A stretch of 52,823 bases of DNA from Lingula anatina (lineage: Eukaryota; Brachiopoda; Lingulata; Lingulida; Lingulidae). The notes below the pieces were generated by a model. The model was not told where the DNA came from and made no database searches. It saw only the letters and a list, made by a program, of their open reading frames with translations. The first letter of the stretch is position 1, and each line of letters begins with the position of its first letter. Of this stretch, positions 23,901 through 34,582 are shown in pieces. A program made the translations under genes and the position numbers. The DNA lies in the NCBI RefSeq assembly GCF_001039355.2, contig NW_019773992.1:575848-628670 (forward strand), in the 5' to 3' direction.

Positions 23901-25942
23901 ATAGCTATAGAAATAATTAACTGTCAGGGAAATGAGGGCTGTGATAGGTACTATTGCCACCTATAGGTATTATAGTTATGAAGTAGGTATTATCCCTGTT
24001 GAAGTTTTCCTGTTGGGAGTCGAAATATTTGCTTGTAAATCTCAGTTAAATTTTCTTTAGTTATTGACAAATTGAAACTTAATTTGCTTATTAAAAAACA
24101 CGTAACTAATGAAACTGCTCAACGTGTGTTTGTTTGATATATGAAAATATATGTATGACAGATGTTATTGTGTCGAATCGCGCATACAGCCGTGGCTTTC
24201 GTGCTCTTGATAATGCCCCAACCAGAGCAAACTGTGGCAACTATTTTTGTGATCACGGCTAGAAATAATTTTAATAAAAAAGTTTTCCTGGAATATTATG
24301 TTAAATTATATTGGGAAAAGTAGAAAAAGTTTGCATATATTTTTGTGGAATGCTTAGTTTAACTATGTTTACCGTAGCTAATTACATGTAAATTAGACCT
24401 CTTGATTCCAACAATGAAATTGAAAAGTTTTCAGCACCCAGTTTAAATTTCCTGTCTTTCTCCATTCCAGAAAAGCAAAATAAAGCTTACTGGTTCTTCT
24501 GCGCAAGCGGAACACCAAAGGTAGTTCGTGAAAGAGACGACCTCAATCCACATTTCCTCATGATGTTCTTCCGTGACTATTACGCCAAATTGATATCTTT
24601 CACTCCTACGAAAATCATAGTCTTACTGTGCTATGGCGCATATTTGACTGGAGCAATATGGGGATGTACCAAAGTAAAGGAAGGAATAGAGTTCAAAACA
24701 TTCGCGGCAGACGACTCTCAAACGGTTGTGTTCTACGAGTCCGAAGAAGAATTCTTCAGTCATTTTGGGCCAAAGATACAAATCATCATTGAGGAGAAAA
24801 TGAACTACTGGGAACCGGCCATTCAAAGAGATTATCGTAGCCTGTTTGATGAGTTTCTGAGCCATTCTGACTATTTTGATGAGAAAAATTCTGAATGTTG
24901 GCTGTGGGGATTTTTAAAATTGGCTCCAAATTTTACCAAAAACACTAGCAGCGGTGCCTTCACAAATTTGTTGAAAAATAGGTATTTTTCCATGGAAGAA
25001 CGTTACAAACAAGATGTAGTATTCGATGCCAAAAAAGGTACGGACATCATTGCCACACGTTTCTTCATACAGGCCATAAATATCAACTCTTCCATCAGAG
25101 AAAGGAGGATGATGGAACTTGCCAGGAATATAGCCGAAAAAAGCAACTTGTCTGTCACCGTTTATCATCCAGCTTTCATTTACTACGACCAGTATCTCTC
25201 CGTCATTCCAAACACGCTCATGAATCTGGGAATCGCGTGGGGAGCGATGTTATTGGTCTCCTTATTATTTATCCCTAATCCAATCAGCTCCTTCTGGGTT
25301 GCACTGTCCGTGGCTTCCATCGAGGTGGGCGTCATTGGTTACGTAACTCTATGGGACGTTCGTTTGGATTACACAACAATGATAAATTTGATCATATGCA
25401 TCGGTTTCTCTATAGATTTTTCGGCACATATGGCATATGTTTTTGTCAGTGCGGAGGGAAGTAGGAAATTAAAAACAAGGAAAGCCATGTATTTTCTTGG
25501 CCTTCCAATTACCCAAGGTGCAATATCGACGATTCTTGCAGTGATTGTTTTGAGCGCATCCAACGCTTATCTAATGCGCACCTTCTTTAAAATGATTTTA
25601 TTGGTTGTCGTCCTGGGGGCGGGGCATGGTTTAATTGTGCTTCCGGTAGTTCTCTCTATCGTTATGAGGAATCCAAAAGAACAAGAGATTCCTGAAATTA
25701 TTAATAACGCTCGGGTACATAAATCGTCTGCTCCTGACTTGGTACCCTCTTCAGGTGTCGATGCTACCAGTGACGAGATGACACCAAAGAAATCAAATGG
25801 ACACGTGGAAAATGATCAAAAACCTCCTGATTACGGTTCAACTGTCGAAAACGAACGAAAAGTGCCGACATGCTCTGGGAAATGTTTTGAAGCCGAAGAG
25901 GTTCCAGAGAAACGAAATCAACTTTGGGTGACATGGGTTTAG
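20983..25942 (+). CDS. Patched domain-containing protein (PTCHD3-like), complete
   Basis: Five exons, 20983-21879, 22760-22901, 23252-23452, 23721-23852 and 24471-25942, join with GT-AG introns in consistent phases (0,1,1,1) to give 947 codons plus stop. The product is a 12-TM protein of the patched/RND fold. TM1 (about residues 25-46) is followed by an extracellular domain with N-glycosylation sequons to about 270. TM2-6 form a sterol-sensing-type block (FNDIVASMPFLVLG, GVDNMYIMIATWR across exons 2-3). TM7 is near 500 and a second extracellular loop follows. The last TM block contains the family hallmark GFSIDFSAH (about 769-777). The cytoplasmic tail carries PPDY (909-912). The length is usual for PTCHD proteins. 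The start is the first ATG of exon 1 (MRCEWTCIDKPLSILF), matching the short cytosolic leader of the family. Substrate and ligand are unknown; Patched relatives move or sense sterols/lipids. No stops or frameshifts occur. Confidence 0.93.
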
Positions 25943-28095
25943 GACAAACGAAGGTCAAGGTCCTATGAAGGCGGCAGTCCCTTGCCAGTCTCAACCAAAA
26001 GTCTGTGAAATGGATCGTGTTGTTCAAAAGGCGTTTCTCTATACAGCTTAAACCGCACTACGCATTGCTTGGTCAACTAACGTATGCCTGATTCAATGGA
26101 GGCGTCAGTGTAGACCCGAAAAACTAATATAAAAGGCGTCAGAAGGGATAAAATGAGCTCATTAAATTGCACCGGTACTTTTTACCACTTACTCAGGGTA
26201 ATTTTTATTTTAACTTAACGTTAATTTTTTGTTTAAATGGTTTTTGTTACACATTCCAATATGTGATGTAAAAGGAAAAATAGTGAGATTTATCTAGTTG
26301 CTATGCTATGGTGATCAAACACCAGAATGACAACGATCTGCAGTCTTGCAAGATCCAGATAGCATATAGTGCTTNNNNNNNNNNNNNNNNNNNNNNNNNN
26401 NNNNNNNNNNNNNNNNNNNNNNNNNNNNNNNNNNNNNNNNNNNNNNNNNNNNNNNNNNNNNNNNNNNNNNNNNNNNNNNNNNNNNNNNNNNNNNNNNNNN
26501 NNNNNNNNNNNNNNNNNNNNNNNNNNNNNNNNNNNNNNNNNNNNNNNNNNNNNNNNNNNNNNNNNNNNNNNNNNNNNNNNNNNNNNNNNNNNNNNNNNNN
26601 NNNNNNNNNNNNNNNNNNNNNNNNNNNNNNNNNNNNNNNNNNNNNNNNNNNNNNNNNNNNNNNNNNNNNNNNNNNNNNNNNNNNNNNNNNNNNNNNNNNN
26701 NNNNNNNNNNNNNNNNNNNNNNNNNNNNNNNNNNNNNNNNNNNNNNNNNNNNNNNNNNNNNNNNNNNNNNNNNNNNNNNNNNNNNNNNNNNNNNNNNNNN
26801 NNNNNNNNNNNNNNNGGGGGGGTGGGGGGGGGGGGGGGGGGGGGGGAGCCCCCACTCAATTGTATATGTTGGATACAGGCCTGACATTGTGAGAAACCAA
26901 TTGAAATAAGGAATTCCGTTGATATCCATTTTAAGTGACAACACTAAATCTTGAATATTGAAATATAATTCATTAGCATTGAATGTTTATTCAAATCTAT
27001 GTACAACAACTGGAAGACAAAGATTGTTGCGATTTTCGTTAAAATATTTCCCTAAATATGCGTCTCTAAAACTGTCACTTGAATAAAACACTAAACACCT
27101 TTCTCCTGCCGCTACACTACCGTGTATACAATTGAACATTATTTCGTGCAAAAACTATTACGTTGCATGTGTATATCTTAAAACTTAAAAATAGGTATAA
27201 AATCCTATCCTTCAAACCTTGCATAGATTAGTGATCATTAGGGCGCACAAAAGAAAACAAGAACAGCTGATTTGATAGTGTCTCTATACCTATCTGAAAT
27301 GTTGAAATGGGTTGACGATAAACAGATTACAATCCTTGCTTATTCACGAATGGAAGACATGGGTTTTGTAAAGCCCATCTAAGCATATATCAATAAAAAA
27401 CATCAGGTGCAAATCATTAAGGTTAAGTTATAAAGTTGTCGTAGGCTTAACTAGCTACCTGGAGTAAATATGTATCTATTCATCAATATATCATTTGATG
27501 TAAGTAAAAATTAACTTCTAGTTATTCCCATATGTTTACGCACAAAAAGCTATACAAACACCACTGTGCTTTTAAATGTTTGTTGTCAATATAACATAAT
27601 CCCCTTGGGCGGATATTTGCATTTATAAATGATAACGGAAATATCAGAGAGGGATGATACATTCTTCATTCTGAAATAAGCCGCCATCCTTAAAAGGTTC
27701 ACATTAATTATTGCGCAAAAGTCTAAAAATATGTGTCAATATAAACGATATACTTGCCGTTGCATGGTTGATCCCATAAAATCATTAAAATGTTGAAATA
27801 ACTCTATTAATCCTTCGAGCATTGAGCAAGATTTGGATGACAGGTCGTAGCCTATCAGAGGAAAAATAACAAATGTAAGCCATTACTGACTAGCTTATTA
27901 AAACTTGTAACATCACACCATTTTATGTAGTGAAATACTTTTGTCAAAATCGAGGAGTATCATATCCAAATAGTGGCAATAGTTACCTCCACTCAACTTT
28001 GTGCAGTTGCCAAAGTTAATGTTGTGTGTTTCAAAAAGGACATGAAAATAAAAAACAAATTTCTGTTTCAAACTGAAAATGAAATTAAAACCGCA
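25943..28095. other. Intergenic / 3' flanking DNA with a 441-base gap
   Basis: No AATAAA was found between the patched-gene stop and the gap. Bases 26375-26815 are N, and the sequence re-starts with an imperfect G-run (26816-26846). From 26850 to 28095 the DNA is AT-rich with no exon that I can support. Part of it is presumably the 3' untranslated region of the - strand Ly6-like gene at 28096. Confidence 0.5.
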
Positions 28096-28295
28096 TTAAA
28101 ACAATCGCAGCAATATAGTAATCCCGCACATGATGGTCATCAGGACGACGCTAGTTGTCATGTGACTTCCAGAATTACATAGGTCCCCCTTACAGTAACA
28201 CTGGTAACCCTTCAGATTTCCTTGTTGGTAGACGTTACATTTCTCATTTTGCATTGTGGTGGTGTACAAGCATTTCCTCTGTACGATCGTGTGAC
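28096..28295 (-). CDS. Ly6/uPAR-like GPI-anchored protein, last exon (paralogue A)
   Basis: Reading leftward, the exon starts after a ttttag acceptor with two bases of a split codon and encodes HTIVQRKCLYTTT, NEKCNVYQQG, YQCYCKGDLCNSGS and then a hydrophobic tail ending at a TAA. This is the C-terminal half of a three-finger (Ly6/uPAR) domain: paired cysteines, a CxC and the diagnostic LCN. A tail of about 20 hydrophobic residues follows, as expected for a GPI-anchor signal. The exons with the signal peptide and first cysteines were not identified upstream. The partner or function is unknown; invertebrate Ly6 proteins act at the cell surface, for example at septate junctions or as channel modulators. 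Confidence 0.72.
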
Positions 28296-30123
28296 CTAAA
28301 AATTGGTAGTCAATAGTTAGAACGTGTCCGACAGCTACATTATTTTTGTTAAATTAATGTTAGGTCTACGCTACGGGAAGGCTACGGGAATCTGCACTTT
28401 CGAACGAGGAAAGAAAGGATAAGCCCCCCTATTTGCTCGCCGTCATTCGCCAGATGGGGTGATTCTACTGAAGTTATGTTGCGTTGAGATGTCGGGTTCT
28501 GCTCTGCATGAGACTTTCAAATATGATTACGGGGTGGTGATCAACGCCGGCCATACTAGCCTACTAACAGACGCACGGTGAGGAGTATATAAGCCTATCG
28601 ACCCGTTTAAATTACCCAAATATAATAATAACATCAGTTCGTAACTATCAGTTCCAATAGACTCAGCAATAGCTGTTTCCACTTAGCAAATCTAGTTAGA
28701 CGGCCGATCAAAAGGTAAAATCAAACCAGTTATTCTATGTTAGGAGCGTAGTAGCGTTAGAACAGGCCTTCCTAAAAGAAGAAGATACCTTAGAAAAAAG
28801 AATGGACACATAGTTTCTGCACAACATTGTGGAGAAGGAATAACACCACTGACCGTCTTCCTGTTGGTGAAAAGGCCAATGGGTCAAAAGGAATAAAACA
28901 TATTGATGGTTTAGGGTGGGAGGGATTGTATTGTAGGGTGTATAAGGCTGTATTCCCAGAGCTTTTAGAGCGATCTATCCCCGCGGGGAGTCTCACTAGA
29001 TTACTGTCAGATAATCCGGCTTAAATGTCCGTCCCGCCTACTACAAGCTGTGAGGGGGTAATTAACTTTCGTGTCCGCCCGGCTGACAGCTATTTAGCGT
29101 GAACCCCCAGGGAGTTAGGTCGATCTAAAGTAGGTCGATCTAATCTCTGGAAATGGGGTCTTAAACTTCCAGCGTGGAAAGAGGAGGGCGGGGTGTCTTG
29201 CACGTTTGCAAATACTCCATAAAATTACAATTAAAAAAAAACGACAAACACATCGCTTCTTATTGGTGAGAAACGTCCACATACAAAAATTCCGTAGCAC
29301 ATTTCATCGCCTTGTAGCTAAATCCACTAACACTGTTTTGAGATTTTATTTTTTGATCAGTTCACCAGGAGACTGCTTCAGTTGAGAGATATCGGCTTTC
29401 CAGATGTTTTATGATTGCTTTTGTGGAGGCCATTATAATGGCCCACCTGGCAAATTCTTGTTGTGTTTGGTTACTAAGTTGTTAGATATATTCCTATAAA
29501 CACAGCGGCGAGATCTACTATCAAAGTAAAAAGTTGCATTTTTTGTGAGAAATGTTTATTTGGGCGTCTAAATGTCAATTATAAAACTCATTTATCTGAT
29601 CAGATGTGTGCTGAGCATAATAAAAGCATTTTTATTGGTTTATCATTGAAAAAACGAGTTTTTTATCCTCGAGCGTTTATGCTCATAATTTAGAGGCAGT
29701 GCTTCAAATTTGTAATACAGTAAAAACTAACTACATAAAAAAGAATTTCAAAATACAAGTATACGTATCTAGATACAAACAAAACCGTGCGAAAAAAAAC
29801 ACCCACACAATTTACTTTCGTACTTCATCTGTAGTCTAGCCATACAGGCAATTTCTATCAGTTTAAAACAACAGAGAGACGTTCCGTTTCCAATCACTGT
29901 GGTCGCACATATCCTAAAATAAGACAATTGAATTGTTAATACAGGACACCAGCCTCGTTACAGACTCCTCCTCTTACAGGGTAAAATCTGCATCTAGTGT
30001 TCACATCCACTTTTAGCTTTAAAGGTTTTCACTGCATAGCAGCGTCTGTCAGTAAATGTTCTTTTTCTCACTGTTGCAGAATGTCGTTGTACAAGACTAA
30101 TAATCTTTTAACGCCATCATTAT
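28296..30123. other. Inter-paralogue DNA
   Basis: It holds one MITE (28946-29160) and otherwise unassigned AT-rich sequence. The 5' exons of paralogue A should lie here but no exon with Ly6 cysteine spacing was recognised. A TATATAAG word at about 28583 has no credible downstream gene. Confidence 0.45.
28946..29160 (-). mobile_element. 215-bp MITE, AGATCGATC family, copy 2 (inverted)
   Basis: It is the inverted relative of 17297-17510: its right half, read on the minus strand, begins GACCCCATTTCCAGAGATTA and shares ctccctgggggttcacgcta and ctatttagcgtg words with that copy. Left flank TAA (28943-28945), right flank TTA (29161-29163). The length agrees within one base. Confidence 0.78.
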
Positions 30124-30320
30124 TTAGAGGAGCCATCTCGAAAAGAACACTAGTGCCATAGTGATGAAGAAGTTGAAGGACATGCCACTTCCGGCGTTAC
30201 ATAGGTCCTTGTCCTTGCAGTAACAATGTTGACCCTTCAGTTGGTTCTGTTGATAAACAGCGCACTTCTCGTTTTGTTCAGTCGTTGTATAGAGGCACTT
30301 TCTGATAATCATACGGTGTC
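30124..30320 (-). CDS. Ly6/uPAR-like GPI-anchored protein, last exon (paralogue B)
   Basis: After a tttcatag acceptor and two bases of a split codon it encodes HRMIIRKCLYTTTEQ, NEKCAVYQQNQLKG, HCYCKDKDLCNAGSG and a hydrophobic tail ending WLL-stop. Cysteine spacing, the LCN motif, the tail and the intron phase all match paralogue A, so the two arose by tandem duplication. The 5' exons were not identified. Confidence 0.72.
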
Positions 30321-31822
30321 CTATGAAAATAAAGTTTCAACTACAGACAGAGCATTAAATGCCTTTTATTACAGGAATATGCGTCTTAAAGTAAAGTTTT
30401 TCCCATTTTTTTAAATTTCAATAGAAGTAAAGCCTGAACCAAAAACCCGCTTGCGTCAAAAAAGCCTATTTTGATGGAAAAGGCCAATGTTTGCGCCGAC
30501 TACGAATACTTTGTTAAGCTTTAAAGCCACAGAAACCTCTAGAAGGCTAAAGCAGAAAGACGCATTCAAGTTAACTGTGGTTACTGTTATGGTATTATCC
30601 TTCCCTCTGCCACTGTTGAACTATTGCAGAACATTCTGAAGGTTTCTCGGCGGCGTCTCACACCTTAAACGGCCGTCTGTTTCACAGTGCACTACCGTAC
30701 CTTCGTGCCATTCCTATTAGTTTATCCACAACTACATTTAAGTTCACATATACACACTAGTATATGATGTTCTACGGGTTCTCCTTTTTTATTTCAAAAT
30801 ACAAGAGAACGCATGCATAATTACCGTAGATCCCCAGGCTGCAATGTCGTGATGATATTATCTTTCCCGACACTTCTACCGTCTTTTATCCTCGCCAGAG
30901 TACCAGAGTGCGCATTGTTCCACTGAGGACGATATGGTATCTCTGGGCATTAAATTTTAGTTTGGCCTAACGTGATATCAGATAGAGCGAGAACCTTCTT
31001 GATTTCGTTATTGAATAATCGGCGCACATCATAGTCTAGAGTGAAATATGGCAAGAGTTTCAAAGAGTTTGCCTCAATTTTTAAATTTTTAGATTCTTAT
31101 TTTGGAAGGGAGGTAACAATTTACCAGAATGCCCCCTGACAATAATAGACCCTTCTTGTCAATAAAATATTTTTCCAGCTCCTAATTTGTCCTTCGTCTT
31201 GAAGAAACAATACGTTTGTTTCTTAAATAAAACAATCATAACACATTATTCTAGAAAAGCAGAAAATCAATGTGTATTTCTGTTCTAAATTAAGCGTTGG
31301 TATATGTTTATTTTAGTCGAAATGCCTATGTTTGTTTTCCACAAGTAGTGTTATCGATGTAAAATCTGCATGCGCTTTCTGATTGTTAAAATATGTGTAA
31401 TGGTAATTATAAATATTGTCAACTATTAATAACTTTAAAAAACTCCACATGGTCATAAATTGGCCCCGCTTAATACAATTTGAATGTTTCACATTTGAAT
31501 TTAAAGTCATAAATACTACACAACACATTGTGACCAAAAATGGCCTGATCGTGGTCTTTGACCATACATTAGATAGATAAAGTTAATACTGAAAACGAGA
31601 AAAACTCTCTGAGAATTTTTCACTTAATATTCCTTGATCGAAACAATACGTCAATGAATCCAGTTATCGCACATAGTGTGATTGCACTGTCTTTTAAAAT
31701 ATAATACTTCATTATTTCAATTTTCCTTTTTTTCTATTTCACAACTGTTCTTAGAAGCTACACGTTTCTTTTCGTACAGCGTCCAAATAATGACATTATA
31801 AAGTAAGAATCCATCGTGAAGT
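30321..31822. other. Inter-paralogue DNA
   Basis: AT-rich sequence without a supported exon. It should contain the upstream exons of paralogue B. No cysteine-rich short exon with good splice sites could be picked out with confidence. Confidence 0.4.
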
Positions 31823-32028
31823 CTACAAAACCCTTTTCAAAATCATTCCTGCCACCGCAGCTGCCATAAGGAGGAGAGTGTTGAGGGCCACGTGACTTCC
31901 GGTGTTGCATAAATCGCCGCTTTTACAATAGCACTGGGATCCTTTGAGGTCGCCTTGCTGGTAGTTGTCGCATTTCTCGTTCTGTGCGGTCGTGGTATAG
32001 AAACATTTTCTCTGAATAACACGTTTGC
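31823..32028 (-). CDS. Ly6/uPAR-like GPI-anchored protein, last exon (paralogue C)
   Basis: The acceptor is cctgtag, followed by a two-base codon remainder and KRVIQRKCFYTTTAQ, NEKCDNYQQGDLKG, QCYCKSGDLCNTGSH and a strongly hydrophobic tail (LNTLLLMAAAVAGMIL) ending KRVL-stop. It is the closest copy to A and B. The frame stays open a little beyond the acceptor into the intron, but the paralogue comparison fixes the exon start. Confidence 0.75.
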
Positions 32029-32572
32029 CTACAGGATAAATGTACACGTGCTGAGAATGAATTGCATTATTTTTTTTTTCAATATACATTTTTGGACTAA
32101 CATTGACTTCAACATTCACTTGTTCGTGAATGCTGTTTGCATGCAATCCGATGGCATGTCTTCATCTCAAGATAGTGATAAATGCTCGTGAAAGCCTAAA
32201 ATCTCATGTAAATGTATGGTGAATATAATTATGAATGTACTTCATAAAATACAGTAGCTCTCCAAAACTATTAAGTTTGGACCGGGGCTTTAAAAGGAGC
32301 GAGAACCCAATTTTGGGAACTTCCCCATCCCCTGGCCCACTCTCCTCCCCTGCATCTGCCAATGCTTTTTGTCATGCATGCAAATCCGTGCCCCCCTCCC
32401 ACTTCAGCCCTAGGGTAAGGTTGTTACAATACAAAGGACAGTAAGGCACAGAAGTTCAGAAAATAAGATTGACTTTGGTACAGGATATCGCCTTATAATG
32501 GTGTCGATATGCTAATAAGCTTTGTCGTAAATAAGTAGCAGAGTATTATAATATAACAAAGCACTGTCATGA

Positions 32573-33058
32573 ATGATATCTATGGCAAAGAATTTTTTTC
32601 TTGTTGGGATTATTCGGACCATTTTTGTGTTTGGGTGTACAGTTGTATGTGTAAGCGGAGGGGTTGGGAATAAGGCCTTCAAATCAAATGCGAATGCGAT
32701 CACGCCGGGATTATTCGGTCTAAAGTCATGCCCATCATGCAAATACAATGCGTCATTGGTTTCATTTTTAACATCATTCAGAATTCCAGAATTTACGCCG
32801 GGGAATAAAATCATGCCCATGCCGAACGTGCAAACAAACCCTGCAGTGCATGCTCTTATTACATTTAAAACACCACGTGTCGTCCAACACCACAACGCGC
32901 ATGTCATATTGCACATAAACGATACCGCTGTAAAACTAGAGGATCAGAGAGGCGATACCGCCTCCGGATATTGTACCACCAGCTGGAGTAAGCACATTCA
33001 GATGGAAAGCCAAAAAAAAGACACCACCACCACCAGTCTTGTGCCTGACAGGATCTAA
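32573..33058 (+). other. 161-codon open stretch of unknown meaning
   Basis: The + strand is open for 161 codons (from MISMAKNFFLVGIIRT), and the - strand is open over 32512-32916 as well. The + reading has a hydrophobic start that could be a signal peptide (IIRTIFVFGCTVVCVSGG) and several cysteines, but no family is recognised. It runs directly into a repeat copy at 33010. It could be a transposon remnant or a young exon. I would not call it a gene without expression data. Confidence 0.2.
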
Positions 33059-33158
33059 GAAATGCAATAAACAAGAGTTCTCAAAATATGCAAAAAAAAA
33101 AAAAAAAAAAAACATAACTGTAAAAATGGTCCAATCAAGCGGTTTTTCCAATTGACCT
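33010..33158 (+). repeat. Fragment of the left-end interspersed repeat
   Basis: The words gacaccaccaccaccagt, ttgtgcctgaca, aaacaagagttctcaaaata, poly-A and acataactgtaaaaatggtc are co-linear with 183-245 and 7572-7650. It ends at the single N at 33159. Confidence 0.8.
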
Positions 33159-33778
33159 NTTAGGCAGTGGTAAAACTTATCCTCCACACCCCGACCTTTC
33201 CATTCAAGATTAAATTTGAAGGAACAAAGATAAAACAACCAAATAATTTATTTTAGTACTTGGTGTATAAAAGTGGGGTCCATCACAAAAATGTGAAAAT
33301 ATACGCCAACAACAACATGTGTTCTGACATGTTGTAAAAAAAACAAAAAAACGAGCTACCACGCTGTGACTCAATTATTGTTAAAAGTCCACCATACGGA
33401 TTTTTTTTTGCGCCAAACCTAATTTTTAACGAGAAAAAAGGCAATCTTCTCCTAGTCAGAAATAATTGCTCGACCTTTTCCTGCATGGCTGGAAGTCTTA
33501 ATTTAAAAACTAATGTTCTAAACAAATCATTAAGACCATCATGTCTTTCTGATATAACTTCGGTTTTATCTTTTTAACGCTCTGAATTTAAGATGTAATA
33601 ACTGGCTTTACAAAGTATTTTGACAAATACATAAGAATTTGGGACATTGTACACGCGTATAGTATACCATAAACCTTGTCATTAATTAGCTCACAAATCC
33701 ACAGCTCAGCACCAGACAGAAGTGACGCCAACGTTGGGTAGGCCTAGTTCTTTTTCAAGGTAGTTACCAGCCTCTGAC

Positions 33779-34021
33779 TGGGTTACCATACATAGATCGA
33801 TCCATCTGGATCGATCTAACTCCCTGGGGAGTCTCACTAAATTGTTATGAACTAACCGGCTTAATATCTGCCACACCTATCAAATCAGCTAAGGGGTAAA
33901 GATATTATCCCCTAACAGTTTTACTAGGCGTGACAGACATTTCAGCCGTGAAAAAAGATGACAGCAATTTAGTGAGACCCCAGGGAGATAGATCGATCCA
34001 AATATCTGTGGGAATGGTCCC
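33779..34021 (-). mobile_element. AGATCGATC-family MITE, copy 3 (diverged)
   Basis: It shares agatcgatcc near both ends, ctccctgggg(a)gtctcacta and ggcttaa words and the terminal gggaatggtcc with the copies at 17297 and 28946. The left terminus is eroded and the target duplication is no longer visible. Confidence 0.65.
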
Positions 34022-34288
34022 TCAGTTTCGCATTTATACAGAAGATATCGTGGATGTTGAATGTGTCATGTATATGATACATATTCTTTAAGACTCATTG
34101 TGCCAATGATTTACTGTGGTGCTTACAACTCCCATCAAAACTATGTGTAGGAGCATAGAGATAAAATTGTGACATCTATTCAATGCTGTATTTTTTTCAA
34201 TCTGTGTTTGATGAACAATTCCTGTAAAGGAAAAACCATAACAATATCGCCCTCTTAAAACCAGTTGGCCGAAATACAGTGACAAAAG

Positions 34289-34512
34289 TCAGATAAGACG
34301 ACTAAAAATAGCAGCAACTAAAACTGAGAAAGCCAGCACTACGATGTTTGTGTTGACGCCACTTCCGGAGTTGCAGAGGGCTCCGGTACACATGCAGTGG
34401 ATTCCCCGTAGATTTCCCTGAGTGTAGACTTTGCAAGTGTCCGTCTGCGGAGTGACTGTGTAAAAGCACTTCCGGATGACCACCCTCTTGGCATCTTGGG
34501 TCTTCTTATCTA
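34289..34512 (-). CDS. Ly6/uPAR-like GPI-anchored protein, last exon (paralogue D)
   Basis: It encodes KRVVIRKCFYTVTPQ, TDTCKVYTQGNLRG, HCMCTGALCNSGSGV and a hydrophobic tail (VLAFSVLVAAIF) ending SRLI-stop. It is more diverged than A-C (CMCTGALCN for CYCKxxDLCN) but keeps all cysteines and the GPI-type tail. The 5' limit is uncertain. An acceptor gttgttag giving the same phase as the other copies lies at about 34512. The frame is also open up to an ATG at 34582, which would make a longer first part. Confidence 0.68.
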
Positions 34513-34582
34513 ACAACGACACGGTCACGTGAGTTCTACTACTTCCGGTACACGCCTCACTATACGCAACAACAAAAACCAA

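Larger units (their letters stand above)
32029..34288. other. Inter-paralogue DNA with repeat insertions
   Basis: It contains the unassigned open stretch at 32573-33058, a copy of the left-end repeat at 33010-33158 with an assembly N at 33159, and a MITE at about 33779-34021. Paralogue C's 5' exons were not found. Confidence 0.45.

Noticed and set aside
26290-26944. Several long open frames on both strands
   Set aside because: They consist mainly of N from the assembly gap and translate the flanking G-run as poly-Gly/Pro.
28583-28590. TATATAAG as a promoter
   Set aside because: No credible + strand gene follows within a kilobase.
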